A stretch of DNA of 64,000 nucleotides, taken from positions 310,001 through 374,000 of the forward strand of contig NZ_AXVM01000001.1 in the NCBI RefSeq assembly GCF_000484635.1, in the 5' to 3' direction. This DNA comes from Comamonas badia DSM 17552 (GTDB lineage: Bacteria > Pseudomonadota > Gammaproteobacteria > Burkholderiales > Burkholderiaceae_C). Positions 31,412 through 40,576 of this stretch are shown here, piece after piece. Every line of letters starts with the position of its first letter. The first letter of the stretch is position 1. The translations under genes and the position numbers were made by a program. The notes below the pieces were generated by a model, which was not told the DNA's origin, made no database searches, and worked only from the letters and a program-made list of their open reading frames with translations.

Positions 31412-31963
31412 ATGCCTCCAAAAGTGATCGACTCGCACGCAACAACTATATATCATGTCATCAGCGACAAGATATATGCGGAACAAAACGAAAATATGCT
31501 AAGACTTACCCCGGCACAAGTCACCCAGGTAGCGCAGCTACCCGATCAGACCCTGCGTCATTGGCGCAGCGTTCTGCCGCCGCTCGCCGGTCTGAACGGC
31601 TATACCCCCTGCTTCACGCCTGGCGATGCTCTCGCATTGCTCGTAGTTCGGCATTTGGTCAAGGTAATGGGCATCAGCGTCGGCGCGCTGGCAGCAGCCT
31701 CTTCAGACCTGTTTTCCATCTGCCGCAATACGAGCTGGCCACATCTTGCCGATCGTCGTCTCCTCGTTCAAGTCGAAGATGGGCGGGTGATCCTGCTATC
31801 CAGCGAACCCGATCTTGATAGGCCGGCCATCTTGGTTCCTATGCGCCCCTTTGCGGAGCAACTGCAGGCCGCATGGGCCAGCAGCTTCCCTGCCCTGGAG
31901 CAGTTGCCCCTTCAGTTCGGAGCGGCCGTAGTGCCACGCCCCTCACGGATGGCAGGAGCGTGA
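31412..31963 (+). CDS. Helix-turn-helix regulator of the defence island (putative)
   Basis: A 183-residue protein with a MerR-like helix-turn-helix, LRLTPAQVTQVAQLPDQTLRHWRSVLPPLAGL, at about residues 29-60. A helical ALALLVVRHLVKVMGISVGALA segment and a beta-rich tail follow. It ends 5 nt before the methyltransferase gene, so it is likely the local regulator. ATG at 31412 has TGGAG 7 nt upstream. An alternative ATG at 31496 would start right before the helix-turn-helix and leave the AT-rich inverted repeat at 31448-31477 upstream as an operator. The family is not certain. Confidence 0.6.
   Translation: MPPKVIDSHATTIYHVISDKIYAEQNENMLRLTPAQVTQVAQLPDQTLRHWRSVLPPLAGLNGYTPCFTPGDALALLVVRHLVKVMGISVGALAAASSDLFSICRNTSWPHLADRRLLVQVEDGRVILLSSEPDLDRPAILVPMRPFAEQLQAAWASSFPALEQLPLQFGAAVVPRPSRMAGA
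31448..31477. promoter_or_regulatory. AT-rich inverted repeat at the start of the regulator gene
   Basis: ATATATC (31448-31454) and GATATAT (31471-31477) form a 7-bp inverted repeat with a 16-nt spacer, in the most AT-rich patch of the island. If translation starts at 31496 this is a natural promoter/operator for the regulator and downstream methyltransferase. If it starts at 31412 the site lies in coding sequence. Confidence 0.4.
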
Positions 31964-31968
31964 ACGTC

Positions 31969-34083
31969 ATGAGCCTTGAGCTGACCACCACACCGGACCT
32001 GGCATTCGACTCACAGATTCTGACTGGCGCCGGTACCGCAACGGCCGACCTGGGGCCGGTTTGGATTCTCGAAGAGGTCGCAGGGCACTTGCGCGCCCAA
32101 GGCAGAAAGACAGGCACCCCGCGCATGAGGCTCTACCGCCTTGGTGGAGATGTGTTGACGGCCCTGCACGAACAAGAGCTGGCCCAGGGGGCTTCACGCA
32201 TCGACACCGCCATGTCTCTTCTTGAAGAGGCAAAGGCACGAAGTGGAGTCGTTGTCTGCAGCTTCCGTACGGTGGCTGCTGCTCAATTGGTGGATCGCCT
32301 GGAAACAAATGGTTCTCCCACACTCCACTACGTTGTCGAAGTCGATCCAACGCGCAGGGTTGAGTTTGCGCGCGCGAGGGACGGGGTGCGCACGTCCCCA
32401 CCCAAGGAGCGTGTGGAAAACGCGAGCTGGCAGCAGATCAACCTGAGCGGCCCCGCAGGAGGTTCCGAATGCTACGCCGCAAACCTTGGCAAGGCAGCGT
32501 TGGGTGACGTAGAGGAATTGACCTGCTTTGCCTTGTCCATCGGCGGCATCAAGGGATACCAGCGCGGCATCCTCGTAGGCATGACATCGTTAAGCCTTGA
32601 CGACGGACTGAAAAAGCTCGCGCAACTCCTGGCGTGGACCCGCTGGGTCCGGCTTGCAGCCCGAAGGGCCAAACGGGAGCGTTCGGCAGTCGCTGCCGTT
32701 TCCTCTCGGGGGCCTGATGCCACAGACGGCACCGCACCACTGAACATTCTTGTACGGGCCAATCGCAAGATTGCTGCTGGTCACGACGCGAAAGCCGCCA
32801 GCCAGCGCTCGCAGCTTTTCGATCAGCCCATGCAGCTCAAACGTCGGCTGACAGCAGACAAGAAAACGCTGAATGTAGTAGAGCTGTTTGCCGGGGCGGG
32901 AGGCATGGGCGTAGGCTTCCTCAGCGCGGGGACGGCCGATGGGCGCGGCTATCGCATTGCAGGATCTGCCGAGATCCATCCCACTTATACACAGACGCTG
33001 AAGCTGAATCATGCCTACATGCAAAAGGTAGGGCTTACACCGGCTGATGCAACGCCGGCCGAGTATGCCCCCATGGACCTTTGCTCAGACAAGGTCAGAG
33101 CGCGGCTGGGAGCCATGGCGAAGGAGTACGGGGACGTCGACGTTTTGATTGGCGGCCCCCCCTGCCAGGGCTTTTCAAGCGCGAACCGCAACAGTTGGTC
33201 CAGCTCAAACCCCAACAACCGTCTGGTAGATGCCTTTTTGGATTGCGTTCAGCAAATGGCGCCAAAGGTTCTGCTGATGGAAAACGTACAAGGGATACTG
33301 TGGACGCCCAGAGAAGATTCTGATTCCGACCTCAGTGTCGCTGCTCATGTCTTGGAGCGGCTTGGAAGCATGGGTTATCTCGTCTTCCCGAAGCTGCTTG
33401 ACGCCGTCTGGTATGGAGCCCCCCAAAACCGCAACCGTTTCTTCCTGCTCGGCATCCACAAGGACGTCGGCTATTCGCAGGAAGATTTCGGCAAGTGGGG
33501 ACCGTTTCCGAAGCCGACTCACGGCCCTGGTACAACCAACGCATTCGTAACGGTTCGCGATGCCATCGCTGATCTGCCAAAGCTTGGAAATGGAGATTCC
33601 TTGGCCGAGCGGCCTTACGAAGAGAATCCTGCTCTTCTACAGCAGAACGCTTTTCTTCGAGCAATGCGCATCGGCGCGCCTAAAGGAATCATCTGGGACC
33701 ACGTCACCTCTCGACATGCGGAGTACGTAATCGAGCGCTACAAGGGCATCGGCCAGGGGCAGAACTGGCAGGCGGTCCGAGACCTGATGACTAACTACGC
33801 CGACGTGGAGCGCACACATAGCAACATCTACCGCCGCTTGGCGTGGTCGGAGCCCGCCATCACCATCGGCCACTACCGCAAGAGCATGATCATCCATCCG
33901 GCACAGCATCGAGGCCTTTCGCTCCGAGAGGCGGCACGGCTGCAGAGCTTTCCCGACTGGTTCCGTTTTGCCGGCACCCCGTCGGGCGGTGAAGGCGGTC
34001 TCATGCACAAGCAGCAGCAGCTTGCGAACGCAGTCTGCCCAAGTGTGACGAAAGCCGTTGCGGAGTTCATTCTCGAGCTCTGA
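31969..34083 (+). CDS. dcm: DNA (cytosine-5-)-methyltransferase with long N-terminal extension
   Basis: A 704-residue C5 cytosine methyltransferase. The catalytic domain starts near residue 300 with motif I (VVELFAGAGGMGVGFL). It has motif IV GGPPCQGFSS with nucleophile Cys399, motif VI LLMENVQGI (about 436), motif VIII APQNRNRFFLLGI, and motifs IX-X LREAARLQSFPDWF ... QQLANAVCPSV. Residues 1-300 form an additional region of no known domain, mixed alpha/beta with a basic, flexible end. The product should methylate cytosine in DNA, giving self-protection to the island. ATG at 31969 follows AGGAG at 31954-31958. Confidence 0.9.
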   Translation: MSLELTTTPDLAFDSQILTGAGTATADLGPVWILEEVAGHLRAQGRKTGTPRMRLYRLGGDVLTALHEQELAQGASRIDTAMSLLEEAKARSGVVVCSFRTVAAAQLVDRLETNGSPTLHYVVEVDPTRRVEFARARDGVRTSPPKERVENASWQQINLSGPAGGSECYAANLGKAALGDVEELTCFALSIGGIKGYQRGILVGMTSLSLDDGLKKLAQLLAWTRWVRLAARRAKRERSAVAAVSSRGPDATDGTAPLNILVRANRKIAAGHDAKAASQRSQLFDQPMQLKRRLTADKKTLNVVELFAGAGGMGVGFLSAGTADGRGYRIAGSAEIHPTYTQTLKLNHAYMQKVGLTPADATPAEYAPMDLCSDKVRARLGAMAKEYGDVDVLIGGPPCQGFSSANRNSWSSSNPNNRLVDAFLDCVQQMAPKVLLMENVQGILWTPREDSDSDLSVAAHVLERLGSMGYLVFPKLLDAVWYGAPQNRNRFFLLGIHKDVGYSQEDFGKWGPFPKPTHGPGTTNAFVTVRDAIADLPKLGNGDSLAERPYEENPALLQQNAFLRAMRIGAPKGIIWDHVTSRHAEYVIERYKGIGQGQNWQAVRDLMTNYADVERTHSNIYRRLAWSEPAITIGHYRKSMIIHPAQHRGLSLREAARLQSFPDWFRFAGTPSGGEGGLMHKQQQLANAVCPSVTKAVAEFILEL

Positions 34084-34115
34084 ACCAGGATCAATAATTT
34101 CAAGGGGAACCGTAC

Positions 34116-36755
34116 ATGCCGCTGAGTGATGGCGCCAATGATCAAATCGGCCAGTTGGCTGAGCAGATCCTCGATTCGGTGCGGGCTGGGAGAACACCGG
34201 AGGAGGCTGCAGCGCGCCTTTCAACGCTGCTGCCTCCCGCCCTGGTTGAGCAGGCCCTCCAAAAGTACCGCGACGCCAGCCGCCGCGTATGGACGCTGAA
34301 AGAGCCAGGAAGTATCTACAACAAGCATCTTGACCCCTGGTATTTGGGTCCAGACCCGTCGGATCGCTTGTGGCATTCCTATGAAAGGCACCTGAGAGAC
34401 AAGGGATGGGACCCAGAGGCCATCAAAGACATTGCTGAAGCATCAACGCGGGTGGTCTCGCTGCTCGACCCGCCAGGGAAGGCGCAGATTCGCACACGCG
34501 GGCTTGTCCTGGGCCACGTCCAGAGCGGCAAGACTGCCAGCTTCACTGCTGTCATTGCCAAGGCCGCCGACGTTGGCTATCGATTCATCATCGTGCTCTC
34601 GGGAATGAACAACGTCCTGCGCTACCAAACACAGTTGCGCATAGACGAGGATCTTATCGCTGCCAACCTGGAGCACTGGATCACCGTGACGAACGTTGAG
34701 GACGATTTCGCATCCAATACCAACGTCAACTCCTTCCTGACAGAAAAGCACTCGACGAAGGTGCTCGGGGTCGTCAAGAAAAACAGCGCCAGGCTCAAGC
34801 GCCTCCACAAATGGCTAACGGGAGCGAGGCCCGAAGTGCTTCGCGCATGCCCCGTCCTGATCATTGACGACGAAGCCGATCAGGCCAGCCCCAACTCGCA
34901 TCCGAAGCCCGATGAGCGCACCAAGATCAATGAGCTGATCGTAAAGCTGTTGGCGGACCTGCCCAAGGCGGCCTACGTTGGCTACACCGCTACGCCTTTC
35001 GCCAACCTCTTCATTGATCCCTCACTGCCGGAAGATCTCTACCCGAGGGACTTCATCGTCGATCTGCCTCGTGGAAAAGGGTACTTTGGCGCGGAGCAGA
35101 TATTTGGACGAGCCCCGCTGGATGAGAACGATGATCCAGTTGATGGGCTGAACGCCATTCGGCTGGTGCCCGAACATGAAGGGGCGCAGTTGAAGCCGCC
35201 GAATCGCGATGCCCGGTTTACCTTCTTTCCCGAGATCACGCCTACGCTGCGCGAGGCAATGCTGTACTTCTGGATGGCTACCGCCGCACGCCGCGTACGC
35301 GGCCAGCGCAGCAAGCACGCGTCCATGCTCATTCACACCACCCAATATGCGGTGGTGCATCGAAACGCCAAAGGCGTCATTGACGCGTTTCAGAATAATG
35401 TACTGAAGCAGATCCAAAAGGGCGACGCCGCTTTGGCTGGTGAACTCGAAGCACTGTGGCTGCGCGAACAGGCAGCGCTTCCTTCGCAGCAGCTTGACCT
35501 GGAGCCAGTTGCCTTCGTCGACTTGATGGTGCATTTTGCGGCCGTGATCAAGCAGACCGAGACCAAGGTGGAAAACGGAAGCAGCCCGACGCTTGACCGA
35601 GTGGACTATCAGCAGGATGCCGATGGCAACGGCCGCATCTACATCGTGATCGGCGGCAACGTGCTTTCCCGCGGCTTGACCTTGGAGGGGCTGACGGTCA
35701 GCTTCTTCATTCGATCGGCATCGGCATATGACACTCTTCTGCAGATGGGGCGCTGGTTTGGCTACAGGCCGGGCTATGGTGATCTGGCCCGCGTTTGGAT
35801 GACGGAAGAGTTGCGGGACTACTTCTATGATCTTGCCAGTGTCGAGCGCGAAATTCGGCAGGACATCTCGCGCTACAAGAACGGCGATGTCACACCCATG
35901 GAGTTCGCGGTCCGAATCCGCCAGCATCCTGCTTTGGCCATTACGGCGAAGCTGAAGATGCAGCATGCGGTGCAGGCCACGATGGCGTTCAATGGACGCG
36001 AAGTGCAGACCATCGTCTTCCGCCATGAAGACCAGGCATGGCTGGACCGCAACCTCAAGGCGGCACGCGACCTGATCGCAAGGATTCGTGCAGCTGGAAT
36101 CCAGCAAACAACAGTAGAAGACAAGCCGCACAGAATCTTCTTCAACGTCAGCTCGACCGAAGTTCTCCGATTCCTGGACGAGTACGAAATCGACAGCGGC
36201 AACAGTGAAATGCCGAAGCCGCAGTTGTGCAGCTACATCCGTGACCAGAATCAGCGCGGCCACATCACCTCCTGGACAGTTGCTGTGATCACACGGTCGA
36301 GGCCCCTGCCGACGCTTGGGACGATTGATCTTGGATTGGACGCTGAGGTGCCCTTGGTCAACCGCGCACGGTCACAGCGCAAGAGAAGTCCGCAGGTTGT
36401 TGATATCAAGGCTTTGATGTCGGAAACCGATGTTGCAGCCGATGTGCCGCGCCCCGCCGTCGACCTGCGAGGCAAGGACAGAGAAGAGCTTCACCAGCTG
36501 CGCGAGGAGGCTGTTCCAGACGCCGGCCTGCTTCTGCTGTATCCGATCAGCAAGGATTCGGCGCCCCTGAGAGAAAGCAACCAGCGCGCGCCGCTGAAGG
36601 CCGTTCAACATATCGTCGGCCTCGCAATGGTCTTCCCCAACGTCCCTCAGGGCGACCTGACGCCGCAGAACTATATGACCGTCGATCTGCCGGATGTCGG
36701 CAGCGAAATGATCGACATCGACGACCTCGAAGACATGACCGAGACGGACGAATGA
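34116..36755 (+). CDS. Z1-domain P-loop ATPase (defence-associated)
   Basis: An 879-residue protein. Walker A is VLGHVQSGKTASF (about residues 131-143) and Walker B LIIDDEADQASPNS (about 248). The family-specific YVGYTATPFANLFID follows near 289, and the Z1 core includes GGNVLSRGLTLEGLTVSFFIR and LQMGRWFGYRPGYGDLARVW (about 510-560). Z1 proteins are helicase-like ATPases found with MutL-type ATPases, DUF4420 and methyltransferases in restriction-like and Mza defence systems. It probably translocates on DNA and drives the nuclease. It starts 32 nt after dcm and overlaps the DUF4420 gene by 4 nt. Confidence 0.92.
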   Translation: MPLSDGANDQIGQLAEQILDSVRAGRTPEEAAARLSTLLPPALVEQALQKYRDASRRVWTLKEPGSIYNKHLDPWYLGPDPSDRLWHSYERHLRDKGWDPEAIKDIAEASTRVVSLLDPPGKAQIRTRGLVLGHVQSGKTASFTAVIAKAADVGYRFIIVLSGMNNVLRYQTQLRIDEDLIAANLEHWITVTNVEDDFASNTNVNSFLTEKHSTKVLGVVKKNSARLKRLHKWLTGARPEVLRACPVLIIDDEADQASPNSHPKPDERTKINELIVKLLADLPKAAYVGYTATPFANLFIDPSLPEDLYPRDFIVDLPRGKGYFGAEQIFGRAPLDENDDPVDGLNAIRLVPEHEGAQLKPPNRDARFTFFPEITPTLREAMLYFWMATAARRVRGQRSKHASMLIHTTQYAVVHRNAKGVIDAFQNNVLKQIQKGDAALAGELEALWLREQAALPSQQLDLEPVAFVDLMVHFAAVIKQTETKVENGSSPTLDRVDYQQDADGNGRIYIVIGGNVLSRGLTLEGLTVSFFIRSASAYDTLLQMGRWFGYRPGYGDLARVWMTEELRDYFYDLASVEREIRQDISRYKNGDVTPMEFAVRIRQHPALAITAKLKMQHAVQATMAFNGREVQTIVFRHEDQAWLDRNLKAARDLIARIRAAGIQQTTVEDKPHRIFFNVSSTEVLRFLDEYEIDSGNSEMPKPQLCSYIRDQNQRGHITSWTVAVITRSRPLPTLGTIDLGLDAEVPLVNRARSQRKRSPQVVDIKALMSETDVAADVPRPAVDLRGKDREELHQLREEAVPDAGLLLLYPISKDSAPLRESNQRAPLKAVQHIVGLAMVFPNVPQGDLTPQNYMTVDLPDVGSEMIDIDDLEDMTETDE

Positions 36756-37798
36756 CAAGCGGCGACGCCTGGACTGTTGCAGACGGGTGGCGCCACCTGG
36801 AGCTGGGTGCAGACGCGCCGACGCGGGGCGAGTTCCGCGTCTTCGACACGGCACTGCGTACTGCAGACGGTGCCGTGCTGCTGGCGGTCGATGCTGCCGG
36901 GCTCCGGCATGTGCTGGTCCCTGTGGCAGCGGACTTTCCGGCTGCGCACGACCGGCGCAGCGGCGGCGTACATCTGGCCACCCGCCCTCTCATTGACGCT
37001 TCGGGTCAGCGGCAGTATCTCGACCTTGCATGTCAAAAGGCGCATCTCAACCATGTTTTCGCCCACCTTGCGGAGGAAGTGCTCGGCGAGCTGCGCGTCG
37101 ATTCCGCCCAGCCTCTGCAGGCCTGCCGTCAAACCCTTCAGCGCTGGCGCGAGCTCCTGGATCGCGAGCCGTCAAGCGTCCTATCTACAGAAGCGCTCTG
37201 TGGACTCTTCGGCGAACTTTGGCATTTGTCGCGCATCGTCGCCAACAGCCCAGAAGGCATCTCGGCCTGGCAAGGACCGCTGGGTGCGCGGCACGATTTC
37301 TCGGCAACGGGCTGTGCCCTGGAGATCAAGACAACGGCACGCCGAGATGAATGGAAGTTTCGCATCCACGGACTGACGCAGTTGGAGCAGCCGCGCAACG
37401 CCCGGCTGTACCTGTGCGCAATGCGCCTGGAACTCAATGGTGCGTCCGGATCCACCGTACCCGACCTGGTTCAGGCTGTTCTGACGGCTGGAGTTGATCG
37501 CCGCGATCTGCTTATACGACTGGCTCAAGTTGGATATGACCAGCGCGACGAGGCCCACTACCGACAGCTTCGAATCGACGTCATCGACTGGCGGGCCTAT
37601 GAGGTGGCAGCATCATTCCCACGGCTGACCGCAGCGTCCTTTGCCCCTGCGGAGCCCCCGAACGGCGTGTTCGACATCCACTACACAATTGATCTTGCCG
37701 TGTGCCCTACAGTAGCTCTTCAGCCCGCAGCACTGGACCGCATTTACGAAGTGCTCGCAGGAGTTCTCGATGCCAACGCCGCTGGATCTGCAGTCTGA
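36752..37798 (+). CDS. PD-(D/E)XK nuclease, DUF4420 family
   Basis: A 348-residue protein. The nuclease core is residues about 150-215, with candidate catalytic residues E155 (GLFGELWHL), D182 (ARHDFSATG), E191 and K193 (LEIKTTARRDEW), the D-ExK pattern of PD-(D/E)XK enzymes. The N-terminal part is beta-rich and the C-terminal part mixed. DUF4420 proteins regularly follow Z1 ATPases. It is the likely DNA-cutting effector of the island. The start overlaps the Z1 stop by 4 nt, and the next gene starts 29 nt before its end, so translation is tightly coupled. Confidence 0.88.
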   Translation: MTSGDAWTVADGWRHLELGADAPTRGEFRVFDTALRTADGAVLLAVDAAGLRHVLVPVAADFPAAHDRRSGGVHLATRPLIDASGQRQYLDLACQKAHLNHVFAHLAEEVLGELRVDSAQPLQACRQTLQRWRELLDREPSSVLSTEALCGLFGELWHLSRIVANSPEGISAWQGPLGARHDFSATGCALEIKTTARRDEWKFRIHGLTQLEQPRNARLYLCAMRLELNGASGSTVPDLVQAVLTAGVDRRDLLIRLAQVGYDQRDEAHYRQLRIDVIDWRAYEVAASFPRLTAASFAPAEPPNGVFDIHYTIDLAVCPTVALQPAALDRIYEVLAGVLDANAAGSAV

Positions 37799-39677
37799 GC
37801 CATTCTCGGCAACGGGTGGAGCGGCTGCCGAGGGTGTATCCAACCAGCTTGGCCGCCCGCGAGCCGACCGCTTCACCCTGTTGATCCGCGAAGCCGTTCA
37901 GAACAGCTGGGATGCGAGACTTGCTTCCGAAGGAGGCGTGCGCTTCCAAGTGGATGGCTACCTCCTTGATCGAGATGTCCGGCAGTCCATCGCCGAGAAG
38001 GTATTCGCGAACGTCCCGGCCGCGATCGGAATTCGAACCCGCCTCCTTTCTGGAGGCGAGTTCCCGGTGCTTGCTATCAGCGACTTCGGCACCCACGGGC
38101 TCGGCGGCCCTACCCGTGGAAACGTCGTCCCTCAGCCGGGAGAGTCGACCAATTTTGTCGATTTCATGCGCTACATCGGCAGGCCGCCAAACCGTTCACA
38201 TGCAGGCGGTACCTACGGCTTCGGCAAGGCTGCATACTTCCTCGCCAGCTCGCTGAGGACCATCTGCGTCTACAGCCGCTTCAATAGCGGGCGTGGGATG
38301 GATTCGAGGTTCATGGCCGCAGCATTGGGGCCACAGTTCGAGACGAGCGGGCCGGACGGACGACGGTTCACCGGTCGGCATTGGTGGGGTCGGCTGGCTC
38401 AGGATGATGTTGTGGACCCGGTCGCAGGTGCTGAGGCCGATGCATTGGCGCAGCTCCTGGGGTCCGCCGAGCGCAGCTCCAATAATTCCGGCACCACCAT
38501 CTATGTTTTGGCTCCCGACTTCGAAGAGCAGGGGCCGGAGCAGGTACTGGGCCAGATGGGACGCGCAATAGCCGACTACTTCTGGCCCAAGTTCATCGAC
38601 GGCATCGATGAAGCGCCCACCATGTCCTTCGGCGTGCGCTGGCAGGGCAGCGAGCTGCCACTGCCGAACATCCAGAGCGAGCCGGAGCTGAGGCTGCTCG
38701 CGCGTGCCTTTACCGCGGCATCTACCAAATCCTCGACCAGCGGCGCGGTACTGGAGCCGATTGCTTCGCAGCGGCCGAAGAAGCTCCTTGGCCACCTGGC
38801 ACTGGTTCGGCAGCCCTCCACGACAGTCGCACCAGCAGGTGCGCCGGGCCAGGACGAAAGTGATGGTTCGGACATGCTCTATCAGCGGCCTCTTCGACGG
38901 CCGCTTCGGCATATCGCAATGATGCGGGCGCCCAACTTTGTGGTGAAGTACCTGGAAGGTCCGCCAGTTCCGTACGAACTTGCCGAATACGCGGGCGTAT
39001 TTCGAGTCGATGCCGAGGCGGATGCGGCATTTGCCCGGGCCGAGCCGCCAACCCATGACGATTGGATTCCCGATCTGCTGCTGGACGCGGCGGAGAAGAC
39101 CTACGTGCGGGTGGCCCTTCGCAGGGTGAAGGATGCCGTCGGAGCCTTCGCCGCACCTCCCACCATCGAAGCTGCGGGGAGTGGATCCGCCTCGGTTGCA
39201 GGCTTTTCCCGTCTGTTGGGGGGGCTCGTACCTGCGCTGAGTCTGGATGCAGCGCACCAGACCAGGTCGAATGGCTCGACCAGATCTGCTGGAGGCACTG
39301 GCGGACCGAGCGGCGGTGGAGGTCGGCGGGCCGGAGGGCCTCAGATTGCATATGTCGGAGAACCTGGGCTCGACATGGTCGATGGCGTTCCGGCGATGAT
39401 TGCCCGCTTCGAAGCATCGAGCCCAAGTGGTTTACCTATCCGGGTCTCAGCGCTACCCAAAGTGGTCATTGCCGACGGCTTTGAAAGCGACCCTCCGCAC
39501 GGGGCACAGCAGCCGCGAGTTCTGAAGTGGCTGGATTCGCGAGGCGCCATCGCCGCAGCAGACAGTGCGAGCTGCGTCGTTCCGGTAGCTGGCGGCACAT
39601 GGGCTGTGGTGGTCAGCGTCCCGCCCGACGCCATGATTTCTGTCGCGCTCAAGGCAGAGGTCGAAACAGAAGGATGA
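37770..39677 (+). CDS. GHKL ATPase of the MutL/MORC type (defence-associated)
   Basis: A 635-residue protein with Bergerat-fold ATP motifs. The N-box is IREAVQNSWDARL (E41, N45), the G1 box LAISDFGTHGL (D105), and the G2 box AGGTYGFGKAAYFLASS (about 146-162). These are the MutL/MORC pattern, but the rest is unlike mismatch-repair MutL: a long middle domain, a Gly-rich linker near residues 505-525, and a beta-rich C-terminal domain. Such ATPases accompany Z1 and DUF4420 in Mza-like systems and in the MutL/MORC-linked restriction systems described by Iyer and colleagues. It may act as an ATP-driven clamp or sensor. Confidence 0.88.
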   Translation: MPTPLDLQSEPFSATGGAAAEGVSNQLGRPRADRFTLLIREAVQNSWDARLASEGGVRFQVDGYLLDRDVRQSIAEKVFANVPAAIGIRTRLLSGGEFPVLAISDFGTHGLGGPTRGNVVPQPGESTNFVDFMRYIGRPPNRSHAGGTYGFGKAAYFLASSLRTICVYSRFNSGRGMDSRFMAAALGPQFETSGPDGRRFTGRHWWGRLAQDDVVDPVAGAEADALAQLLGSAERSSNNSGTTIYVLAPDFEEQGPEQVLGQMGRAIADYFWPKFIDGIDEAPTMSFGVRWQGSELPLPNIQSEPELRLLARAFTAASTKSSTSGAVLEPIASQRPKKLLGHLALVRQPSTTVAPAGAPGQDESDGSDMLYQRPLRRPLRHIAMMRAPNFVVKYLEGPPVPYELAEYAGVFRVDAEADAAFARAEPPTHDDWIPDLLLDAAEKTYVRVALRRVKDAVGAFAAPPTIEAAGSGSASVAGFSRLLGGLVPALSLDAAHQTRSNGSTRSAGGTGGPSGGGGRRAGGPQIAYVGEPGLDMVDGVPAMIARFEASSPSGLPIRVSALPKVVIADGFESDPPHGAQQPRVLKWLDSRGAIAAADSASCVVPVAGGTWAVVVSVPPDAMISVALKAEVETEG

Positions 39678-40576
39678 GGACTGCGACCTCTCTTCCCTAC
39701 AAACGTGCCGCGCTGCACCGGATGACGGCAGGTCAATGGGATATTCTGTCGACAGAGCATGCTCTGCCTCTCCCGCCGGTTCTATCCGAACTGGACTACG
39801 GCTCCGTGCTCCGTCTGCGCAGAGAAGTTGTCATCGACGTCGAAGGCATCCGGGCCGACTGCGGCCTTCCCAGTAGCGCATCTTTGCTGGCGGCTGCGAG
39901 TTGGTCGAGTACGGGAACCATGCTGCGTCGTTGCCTGGCCAGCGCTGTGCTATCCGGCGATGGAGCCTGCCTCATAGAACTCTCTGGAGAGATTGCAGGC
40001 GGCGACATAGCCGACATGCTTCACATCGACACCACAATTCTGCTCGCTCACGGGCAGGGTGAGTGCTGTTCGCTTGCCCCCCGGCATGCAGGAGCGATCC
40101 TCCTTCAGGAACGACAGACCATTCGGCTGGATTCGTCGCAGTCGTTCTTTCCTGTTGAAATTGTGGACTTCAGCGAGGGCTATTGGGCCAATCCAGATGC
40201 AGGATGGCATCTTTCCTGGAACGTGTTTTTCCTGGACCAGCCCTTTCTCGGATCTGTCCGTCTGCTCGTCAATGCGGCGCATCCCCGAGTGGTACGAGCC
40301 GTGTCGGGAAACGCCCCCACTGCAGAAGCTTCAGCCATCCGGTCGGCGATCTACTTTGATGTAGCGAAATCTTTGATTCTTGGCGCGCTGGCCAGCGAGG
40401 ATTTCGTTGAAAGGGACGGTGACTTCGGAGAGGGTAGCTGCGGCATGGTTGTCTGCGCGATGATTCACATGCTGTTTCCCGGCGACGGCATCAGCGGCCT
40501 TGCGGCAGCTGCAGCCCAGCGGCCTGACCATTTCAATACCGACCTACAGGGGCGGCTCAGACTTTTCTGGAGCTGA
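39674..40576 (+). CDS. Unknown protein of the defence island (300 aa)
   Basis: I do not recognise a family. The protein is 300 residues, mixed alpha/beta, with many Cys and Ser but no clear nuclease or P-loop motif. Landmarks: LRREVVIDVEGIRADCGLP, SWSSTGTMLRRCLASAVL, FFPVEIVDFSEGYWANPDAGWHLSWNVFFLD, and SAIYFDVAKSLILGAL. It has the feel of a structural or assembly subunit. It starts inside the stop of the GHKL gene (4-nt overlap) and is followed directly by the next gene with no gap, so it is an obligate operon member. In Mza an AIPR protein fills a nearby role; this shows no AIPR signature I can see. Confidence 0.72.
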   Translation: MRTATSLPYKRAALHRMTAGQWDILSTEHALPLPPVLSELDYGSVLRLRREVVIDVEGIRADCGLPSSASLLAAASWSSTGTMLRRCLASAVLSGDGACLIELSGEIAGGDIADMLHIDTTILLAHGQGECCSLAPRHAGAILLQERQTIRLDSSQSFFPVEIVDFSEGYWANPDAGWHLSWNVFFLDQPFLGSVRLLVNAAHPRVVRAVSGNAPTAEASAIRSAIYFDVAKSLILGALASEDFVERDGDFGEGSCGMVVCAMIHMLFPGDGISGLAAAAAQRPDHFNTDLQGRLRLFWS

